Shown here piece after piece: positions 1 to 9,700 of a stretch of 10,790 nt of DNA (position 1 is its first letter; each line of letters opens with the position of its first letter). The notes under the pieces are model-generated. The model made no database searches. It was not told where the DNA came from and worked only from the letters and a program-made list of their open reading frames with translations. The position numbers and the translations under genes are program-made. The DNA lies in assembly GCA_026770585.1 (NCBI GenBank), contig MU647188.1, positions 16,827 through 27,616 of the forward strand, given 5' to 3'. Origin of the DNA: Baffinella frigidus. Taxonomy: Eukaryota > Cryptophyceae > Cryptomonadales > Baffinellaceae.

Positions 1-531
<531 letters not shown>

Positions 532-665
532 CCTTGGTGGGTGAGATGCGCGGCGAGACTGAGCGCCATCTCTGCCTCGAATACGTTGGACTTGGAACTC
601 GAATCCGGGTCGTCTGAGTGGTCTTCTGGGTGGTCGTGGTCCATGAAAAAGAGGTTGCTCGCCAT
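532..665 (-). CDS. ZNFX1: Exon E17: NLFFMDHDHPED...SKSNVFEAE, last exon in view
   Basis: Reads MASNLFFMDHDHPEDH, then SSSKSNVFEAEMALSLAAHL and THQG, the family's 'nlfFidH..pE..d..SKsNvhEAefl..La.yL..QGY'. It joins E16 as HVKG|MASN in phase 0. The ATG here is internal, not a translation start. Acceptor CCCCAAACAG sits in TTTAGG-like repeat. The donor is taken as GTACTT within GGGTAC; reading on gives QGY, which the family also has, so the exon may be slightly longer. The ITILTPY exon expected next is not found to the left, so the gene should continue past position 1. Confidence 0.9.
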
Positions 666-710
666 CTGTTTGGGGTTTAGGTGGCGTTTAGGGTGTCGGT
701 TTTCGGGTTC

Positions 711-741
<31 letters not shown>

Positions 742-3700
742 GTTCAGGGTTTCGGTGTTAGGGTTTACGAGAGAGGAAGAAATGGTTAAATGTGCATACA
801 AATGTGGCAGGGCAGAGAGCGGTTTGGCAGTACTTGCTGTGTCTCTCACGGCGAGAAAATATATTGACCTGACGGGGCTTAATGTTCCTTTCTCGGAGAT
901 GGGGGCGTCTGTGCCTCTGTCTTCTTCGTACACAAAGTGTAGATCGTGCAAGAACTCTCTCTCCCTGTGTGAGGTCATGCTAAACTCTAGCCTCCGGAGA
1001 GACGCGAGGGCGATTGAGAGCGTACCCCTTTCACGTGAGGGTGTGCCGTGGAGGGATGGTCGCGAAGCGAGGGGTAGATGGTCCTCCGGATCAGCTCCGC
1101 GATCTCGGGCCGCATGCGTCGCTGCGTCTCCAATGTCACCTGCGAGATGGAGAGAGAGACAGATTAGGTGCTTAGTAGGTTTTGTTTTTTACATCAATTG
1201 CTGGGTTCACCCTCCCAGAAAGTAGGTTTGTGGGATGCGCCGCTGCGTTTTCAAGGCCACCTGCCGACCCCGCGCGGTGCAGGTCTCGAAAGGTTAAGGT
1301 CTCAAAAGGGTTGCGCTGGATTGAGGAGTTGGGCTGACATCGAGGAGAGAGGCAGAGCGCGGTGGGGAGGCTTGCGGTCATATTGTCTTATTGGCGGTGG
1401 GTCTATGGCTCCTAGAACCGCAGTGAATACCGTGGTAATGGCAAGTACCGTAGGAAAGTGGTGGGGAGGCTTGCGGCGGGCGAGGCGCTCGAAGAGCGAG
1501 ATGTCGAGGTTGAAGCCCCTCTCGGATTCCATCTGGAGCGAGTACACGTCCGGCTTCGGCCGCAGCTGTTCGTGATCCCCTGCACACCCGTGTGTTCACA
1601 TCACTGTTCAAATTTCCCGGATTCCATCTGGAGCAAATACACGTCCGGCTTCGGCCGTGGTCCCCTGCCAGGGTAGGGTGGGACGGGGACACGTCTGTGT
1701 AATCTTGACGCTTGACGCAGCTGCTGGTCCAATGAGCTGGGGAAACCGTGACGGGAAGCAGGTGTTATTCAGTACTCAAATACTCGATAAGCGGCGGGGA
1801 CCGGGGCGGGCGGGGACGGACCGGGTGTGTGTGCACAGACAACTGCCTGTCATTATCACCCCGTCGTCGCAACAGGGGAACACCGGCGTTCGCATCGGTT
1901 TAGGGTTTAGGGTCTTGCGGTTAGGGTTTAGGTTTTAGGGTTTAGTGGTTTAGGGGTTAGGGTCTCGGGTTGAGGGCTTCAGTTTTAGAGTTCAGGGTTC
2001 AGGTTTCAGGTTTTAGGTTTCAGGGTTCAGGATTTAAGTTTCGGGGTTGAGGGTTTCAGGGTTTTAGGGTGGTACCAATGAGGATGAGGTGTTCGGTGCT
2101 CTCCGAGAGGCTCGCGAGGATGTGCGCCTCCAGAACCTCCGCCGCCTCTTCGACCACGATCACCCGCGGCGCCAGCGCTGCTATCACCCTGCGGAGAGGG
2201 TGTAGCTTTTAGGGTTCAGGCTTTTTACGGCTATGACCCGGCAATCACACTGTGGAGTGGGATTCCGGATTAACTTGCAGCTTGCAGCTTAACGTGAAGA
2301 GTTATCCTCCTACCACGACAACTGCAATCACCCAGAGGTGGAATTCCGTGTTACCATAGCGACATGTTTCATAGACTTCTCTCCGGCTCATCTGTGCATT
2401 ATCGCCAATCCTGCACAAGATGTCATTCCTACCGTCAACCCCCTTCGACCCTCAAAAAAGAACCAACGAGAACATCCGCAATAGTTCGCTTCCGAATTCT
2501 CAAGAACCGGGTTCGTATAAGTTTTGTTTTCCTGAGTTTTGGGTGATCACCGAATGGGGTCTCCTCATGCAGGCCTCCAGCCAATACACCCTAAACCCCA
2601 AAGACCCTCAACCCTCAACCCCGAAGACCCTAAATCTTAAACCCTAAAGGTGGCAAGGGTGACCTCTGCAAGCCAGCAGCGGCCGTGGTCGTCATGCCTA
2701 CCACAGAAGCGCCGCGCAGGATGCGCACGTCTGTCGTGTGGTTGGCGCCCTGCAGAGCCTTGATCGGACCTGCGGAGGTTTAGGGTTTAGGGTTCAGGGG
2801 TTATGGTTTATGATTTATGGTTTAGGGTTTAGGGTTTAGGGTTTGGGGTTTAGAGTTTAGGGTTTATGTTTTAGGGTTCAGGAGGCAGCCTCAAATCCAA
2901 GCAACGCCGATTTCTACAACACTAATAACACATCTGATTAATCAACATTCTCACGGCTCGCCACCTTCAATTCTGTCGAGCAGAGACGTGAAGTCCTCCG
3001 CGAATCCCTCGTTGAAGTGGTCGAAGACAAAGTCCTGGACGCGTTTTCGCTCGGCGCGTGACAGGCTGAACGCCTCCGCCTCCAGAGCTGCCTCAACCTG
3101 GACATAGGTTTAGGTTTTAGGGTTCAGGATTTAGGGGTTTCATGAAATTCATTGTGCATTCGGTTGGCAAACTGAAAACTCCTGGATTCCGCGTTTCTGG
3201 GAGAGTTTGGTGATGAGTTCGCGTGTTGAGTACCGGTTTCGATTTATGTTTTTCGCCGACAACAGTTGAATAAAATCTTCCCTCTCTCTCTGACAGACCG
3301 AATCTCCTATTGAAATTCGGTCCAGTACGCTTATTGAGATTCGGTAATCCCTAAACACCTCGCCCTGAATACTAAGTCCGAAACCCTCAACCCGAATACC
3401 GAACATGGCAGGGCGCTCGAGATTCACAAACAACCTTCGTACGTCAACATCCCGCCATAAGTCAAGATACAGCGTCGTGGGTCAACGTCTGGGGAGCAGG
3501 CAGGTTACCGTACGGTCCGTTTGGTGCAGAAGCTCCAGAAGCCGGGCCTCGACCTCTCTGCGTACCATCACCAGCGACCCCCCCTGAGATCATGAGACGG
3601 GATGTTCATTTCCCGAGTTTGTGGTACAAATCAGTCTGTTTGAGTTAAAATGATGAGCCAAACCGTCTCAGGCAGAGCTAGTCTTCTCCCGCGCCGAGAG

Positions 3701-6700
3701 AGAGTGAGATGCTGTTATGAATTAATTTGAACTGGTGACGGTGACATAAACATGAAAAGAACCCGGTATTCAATAACCGTACTAAACAAAACAAAAATAC
3801 CACCACTAGCGATGGCAGAAGTCCCGAGTACCCCAGGGGCAAGAGAAACAACGTCCTGCTGTCGGAGACACTGCAGCAATCCCGACCGTGGTCAGCAAAC
3901 GGTGCCTTCCTCTCCATAAAAGGTGCTAGTGAGGTACAGTGACGCACCTGGGTCTGGAGGCGAAGCACTGTGAGCGTCCTCTTCCCCGCCACGGCGTCAC
4001 TCAGGACCGCACATTGCTGCGCGCAGGAGAGACTGTTGTTCAAATCAGGGAGGTTTGAACTGGAAAGGTAACTGAACTGGGCACGGTTAGTACCGTGCAC
4101 GACACACACCAGAGTCGAATCGAACAATCTCATCGGGTCCTCGAGGGCGGTGGAGCCATTTTGTATTTTTGGGGCTTAACCTCTATTGTACTGGCAATCG
4201 TTTAGATGACAGCCTTCTGGGGTATAGTTTATGAGAGGGTGTGACTAAATCTAGCTCTGCAGTCAATCTGTGGCGCAGCATCCTGGTTCAGCTTGATTTC
4301 CCGGCCATGGAGTGGGTTCCAGACCGGTTGGCCGCGAAAGAAAATCATGGATGGCAAAAGTTGACGGTGCTGGTGCTAAAACGTCACCGTCTGGAATCGT
4401 TTGATTGTCTTGGTGGCCTGCTGTAAACCCCGAGAGAGAGAGAGAGGATGGATGCACACCTTGCCAGCAGCAAGGACAGCGCCGCCTGGGAACGTCACGT
4501 CAGCCAGCGCGACCCTGGCGTGAATGTCGAGCTTCGCTGAGTAGTTAGCGTTCACCTGGAGAGGAAGACGGTTCAGGGGTTTGAAACTTAGACGCAACCG
4601 GTACTTAACAAGCGAACTCATATGTCCATTCCATACAACCCTACGGTAGGCCATCCCTAGGGACCTAGGGTGTGTCCTACCGCCCTGACTAGTCAGCCTG
4701 GTGGCTTCCAAAGCAGTTGACTCAGCCACCAGGTTGCCCTTCGAAGCCCGCTGTGTCGAAGCCCGCATATTCATCGGAAAACTGTCGATTCCAGGGACAT
4801 TTAGAACACTTGATTGACTAATGTAGGCTCTAGGGCTCCCAGGACCACGTTTCGTGCAGGACCCCACATCAAGTAGTTTCCTGGGTAATACACACCGCCT
4901 CTTAACATGGACGAGACCAAATCGGGTAATACACACCGCCTCTTAACATGGACGAGACCAAATCGTCTCTGGAGAGCTGAGGCGCCCTCACTCACCGAGA
5001 TTCCCCCGTGCGACTGTTGACTAATCAGGGATTTTACTGAGACTAAGCCTGCCTGGATTATTTACCGTCCTGTTACAAACCCTAGCTGGTTTAGTCAACC
5101 CACGACACCTGTTGATAGTGTCAGAGGTTGTGAGGCTCCCCCGCACGACGGTCCCACGACTGTTGATCGTGGGTCTCTCGTCCATAACACAGGTTATGGT
5201 TCTTTTCAAGAACACAGGTTATGGGTGTGACCTTGCCATGCTCGTTGACCCGCACGCCCGCGCATCGCGATTCCGCGACCGCCTGCATCACCGCAAGGAT
5301 TAAAAGAGTATTCTCAAGATGACGTTCTCAATTCGTGGCACAAATCTGTCAGCTTGGAGTGAAAACGAGCCCGGTCTCACCGAATTGATGAGGCCAACTC
5401 TGACTAAGACAGAGCTAGCACGAAGCAGAGGGCCGTTTCCCACAGCTGTTGATGGCATCTCGATCCTTCAGACGTTGTTTTTGACGTGTGTATGAGAGGG
5501 CGGACCCAGCACTTTGTGTGTGAACAGTAAACCATCTCTCTCTCTGCAGAGAGAGAGTTTGGGGTGAATCAGTTGACTAACCCGGGCAGGGTTAGTACCG
5601 GGGCGGTACTAAACCGGGCGAAGTTAGTACCGGAGGAGGCTTGGATTAGTGAACCGGCATCCAACAATCAGGATGGGCCTGGGGAGTTGAGCAGCACGGG
5701 ACAGAGGCGGCACGCCAATGATTCGGTTCAGCCGGGTTGGTTGCAAACAGGGTTGGTTCCAGCAGGGTTGGTGGAGCACCATGATCACGTCATCGAAGCC
5801 AAGTGTCTCGAGGTCGTCGAGGCTGAAGGCTACGGGCGCGTCTGCCACCCCCGAAACACTCAGTGGGAACAGGGAGAGGGCGCAGCGAGGAGAAAGAGAG
5901 AGAGAGGAGACGAGAGGGTGAGAGAGAGAAAGGACAGGACGTGAGAAAGAGAAGAGAGAGTGAGAGAGCGTGCGAGCGAGCGGAGAGAGAGAGAATAGAG
6001 AGAGAGAACAAAGGGTCAGAAAGAAAAGATAAAGAGAGGAGAGAAGGGTGTGACCGGGAGGAGGGGCGGGGGGAAGGGCCAGAGCTGTGAGAGCCTTCCC
6101 CCATCTCTGACAGTGTTTCAGGAGCCGGGCGATGCAGAGGCATGATGTTGGTCGGTCCAGTGAAGGACGTTGCTGCTGCAGTGTTGGGTACCCCAAAAGA
6201 ATGTCGGTACCATGGGAATGCAGGGGGGGTGGGGGGAGGAGAGAGACCTTGCGCTGCGGTGTCGCGGAAGACTGCTTCGAAGTCTTCGCCATCCACGCCT
6301 CTGTGTTCCACCTGCAGTTGATTCCAACTCAGTTCGAGAGTACAACCCCCCGACCGGCGGGCTGGCGGTGACGGAGCGTCTGGTGCCAGCCCCTTGCACC
6401 CCCTGCGGGTTTGGGGTTTAGGGTTTCGGGTCTGGGGTTTCGGGTTTAGGGTTTAGGGTAGGTCTCCCGTACGCCTCGCCCACAGGTCGAGCATGAATAA
6501 GCTTATCACGGCAATCCGTATCAACCTTCCATATTGCATACGGTAGCACCCGACGGAATACCGTAATAATAAGGTTGACGCTGGATTAGGTCGCCCACCC
6601 TTGCTCCGAATTCGGAGAAGGGATGCTCGACCCCAGGGCCCTGCGTGGCCAGGCCCACGGGTGCTGAAACGGCGAGCTGCTGGACGAGAGAGAAGAGACG

Positions 6701-9700
6701 CTTCCGGTCACGGATGCAACGCTGCAGGGTGCTTCGACATGCAATACTGCAGGGTGTTGGACATTAGTAATGGCAAGCGGTAGGCGCGATTCTCTCTCTG
6801 ACCTGGAACACGGCAGCGAGCTGCTGGGCGAGAGAGAAGAGACGCGTCCGCCGCACGTCGACGTCGTCTGTCTCCGAGCCAAAGTGTTGCTCATGCCACG
6901 CGTTCTGCCTTCTGCGTGCACTGCTGCAGGGTTGAGAGTTTAAGGTTCAGGATTGGGGGATCACGTTCACCCAAGTTGTTCCGGGGGGTATGTGACCAGC
7001 CCGCATGCAAACAGGAGGTTTGGACCAAAACATATCCGGTCGAGCTCGGCCAACAAAGCCCACGGAGCAGACTACAGAGCATCCCTGCTTCCATTCGCAA
7101 TGAGGCTGAAAGGGCGCACCTCTTGTGCCTTTTCCCGTCTTTCCTTGCTTTGGGGTTCTCTTCTGCCTGCACCAACAGGTCAAAAAGTCAGAGCCGAACC
7201 TCAACGATGGCAAGATCCCTAGTTTCGAGTTTCAGGTTCCTGCGTGATCTTTGCTTCCTGGTTTCCGCAGTAGCCTTCCACTCGAGCTTGTAAAAGGGGC
7301 TATTTTCACACAGGGGGGAGGCGCCTAAAATTGCTCAAATCAAGCGCGGTGGTCACGTATCTACCCAAAATTAAGTAAACCATCGTATATCTACTGTTGG
7401 GGGTATTCCATGTGTACGAGAATTGGCGACTGTCCATCAAATTGGACCAGGAGTGCCACCAAACGGCTTCACGAAACACGCAATGCCTCCAAGAAACACG
7501 CAGGAATTTCTCCCAAAGGGTCTTGCGTGGGTCGGGCGTGCCTTGGAGGCCTCGGACTTGTGCGAACGACAGAGGGAGTGGAAGCACGCGTCACGTTCCT
7601 TGATGGGACCCGGGCCCTTCTTCCAGATCTTGTACGAGTCCTCGTCCTCCACGAACTCAAACAGGGACTCCCGGAACACCTGGGTTGGGGTTTAGGGTTT
7701 GGGGTTTAGAGTTTAGTGTTTAGTGTGCAGTGTGCAGTGTTTAGGGTTTAGGGTTTAGGATTTAGGGTTGAGGGTTTAAGGTTTAGTGTTTAGTGTGTAG
7801 GGGCTAGGTTTTAGTGTTGAGTGTTTAGTGTTGAGGGTTTGGGGTTTTGTGTTCAGGGTGCAGGGTTCAGGGTTCAGGATATAGGGCTAAGGGGTCAAGG
7901 TTTAGGGCGTAGGGTCCCTGGATGAGTTGAAAGACCAAGAAACACACGAACAGGGCAAGGTCAACACGATATGGTTCACAGCACCAATTTGCAATTCAAA
8001 ATACACCCCGTCATTCTCATCCGGACGAGGGTTTATTGAAATACTCTTACCACCGAGGATTTGGAGTCTTTATGTAGAAAAGAAGGCTAAAGGATCCAAT
8101 GCCCCATGGGCCAAGAGTACATAAAATAAGGGCGGATGGCTGAGACCGGGTAGGTATCGAGGAAGGCATCTTGCCGAATTGTCGCGTAGCTGATGCTCTT
8201 GCTGCAGAACCCCATGCTGAGGGTACGCACCTGCATTGTGGGCCACTGTCATGAGTACCATCAACTGCCGATCGCTGTCGGGCTTTTTGTTCGGTTCAAT
8301 TCCGGGCGTAAAACCCCGAAGAACTAAGTGCTACGCGTTGGAGTTGACTAAATGTACGGCCCCAAAAGCCCTTTAGTGCTTGGTAGTTGGTGATACTGGC
8401 CAGTTCCCCACACCACACACCCGCACCCAGGCTGGGCATTCATAACTGGGGCTCAGACACGCTGAAGGGAAAAAATCTTAAAATTGGGGCATCTGGCTTT
8501 TGCACATTTGGGAGCGACCTACAAGGAGCCGAAAATTGGATCATATTCTTCAATTGTACCGGCAACGGTCACGTAACACCCGGATCTCCGGTTGTACCTG
8601 TCCTCTGTAGCCTTCTGAGTGGTGCTAGTCGACCAATCACAACACCTTCGTCAAAACACCTTGAACTCCACGTCGCAACAACCTTGGATATCTCCATTCC
8701 ACACGGACTGGAGCTAAGGCACGGCAAGGCACTGCAACACAATCGCATTTGCTTCCATGCGTTGGGTTCCCGGTTCCCGGGTGTTTTGCATGCAAGCGAG
8801 GAGCTCTATTTTCATCTGGTCGATTGATGGATTCTATTTCACCGTCCATCTACAGGAAGGCGTCCATATACAAGATTTCAGGTACAAAAGGAGGGCATTC
8901 AAAATCTTGAAAAGTAGGGAATGTTACCAATGCCTCGTTCTAGTACCAGCATCGTCAACGTTTGCCATGTCTCCAATGCGCTGCGTGCGTCGGCTCTCCG
9001 TAGCAACTAGAGCAGTTTTCAGATCTGATGGCCGCCAAAGCAATCGAACAATACCAAACGTTGAGGTTTTGGTACCAGCATCGTTAACTTTCGCCATGGT
9101 TGGATTGGTTTTGCCGCCAACAGATCTGGAAACTGCTCTGTTAGTCCCATTTCTTGATGTAATCTACTTCCCTGCGTACGGGATATTAGGGCCGTTGTGT
9201 AAAGCCGACCTTTTCCTCGTTTTTCTCCAGGCCGCGGTGATGCTCCCATTTGAGACGCTTCTCTGAGGGAGTCGCGTTCTGACTGCACAAAGTCGGTTAG
9301 GGGTTAGGGTTTAGGGTTTAGGGTTTAAGGTTTATGGTTGATTATTGAGGGTTCAGAGTTTAGGGTTGAGGGTTGAGGGTTCAGGGGTTAGGGTTCAGGT
9401 TTTGTGTTGAGTGTTTAGGGTTTAGGGTTTAGGGTTTAGGGTTTAGGGTTTAGATTGTAGGTTGTAGGGTTTAGGGTTTAGGGTTTAGGGTTTAGGGTTT
9501 AGGGGTTAGGGTTTAGGGTGTAGGGTTTAGGGTTTGGGGTTTAGGGTTTAGGGTTTAGGGTTTAGGGTTTAGGGTTTAGGGTTCAGGGTTAAGGGTGCAG
9601 GGTTTAGGGTTTAGGGTTTAGGGTTCAGGGTTTGGGGTGTAGGGCTTAGGGTTTAGGGTTTGCGACACCCGGGGAACAGGAACAGATCACTGTATCGAAG

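Noticed and set aside
688-978. 96-aa minus-strand frame in intron 16
   Set aside because: E16 and E17 join directly as VKG|MASN, as expected for the family, so no exon is needed here; its end is telomere-like repeat.
755-1225. 156-aa plus-strand open frame
   Set aside because: It is antisense to E16 and intron 16; the minus-strand reading carries the conserved helicase motif.
5624-6292. 222-aa minus-strand open frame rich in Leu, Ser and Pro
   Set aside because: Most of it is translation of the CT-rich simple-sequence tract. Only the E8 part looks like real coding sequence.
8220-8275. Possible extra exon reading DRQLMVLMTVAHNA before donor GTGCGT
   Set aside because: Good donor, but no acceptor with a pyrimidine tract and no family match; left out though it could fill the phase gap after E3.
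8387-8827. 146-aa plus-strand open frame
   Set aside because: No recognisable domain, no splice or codon support, and it lies in the intron between E3 and E4 on the opposite strand.
9019-9288. 89-aa minus-strand frame
   Set aside because: Runs through the MITE-like element and shows no conserved sequence.
9295-9660. True chromosome end
   Set aside because: The array is degenerate, and coding exons of the same gene continue on both sides, so it is interstitial.
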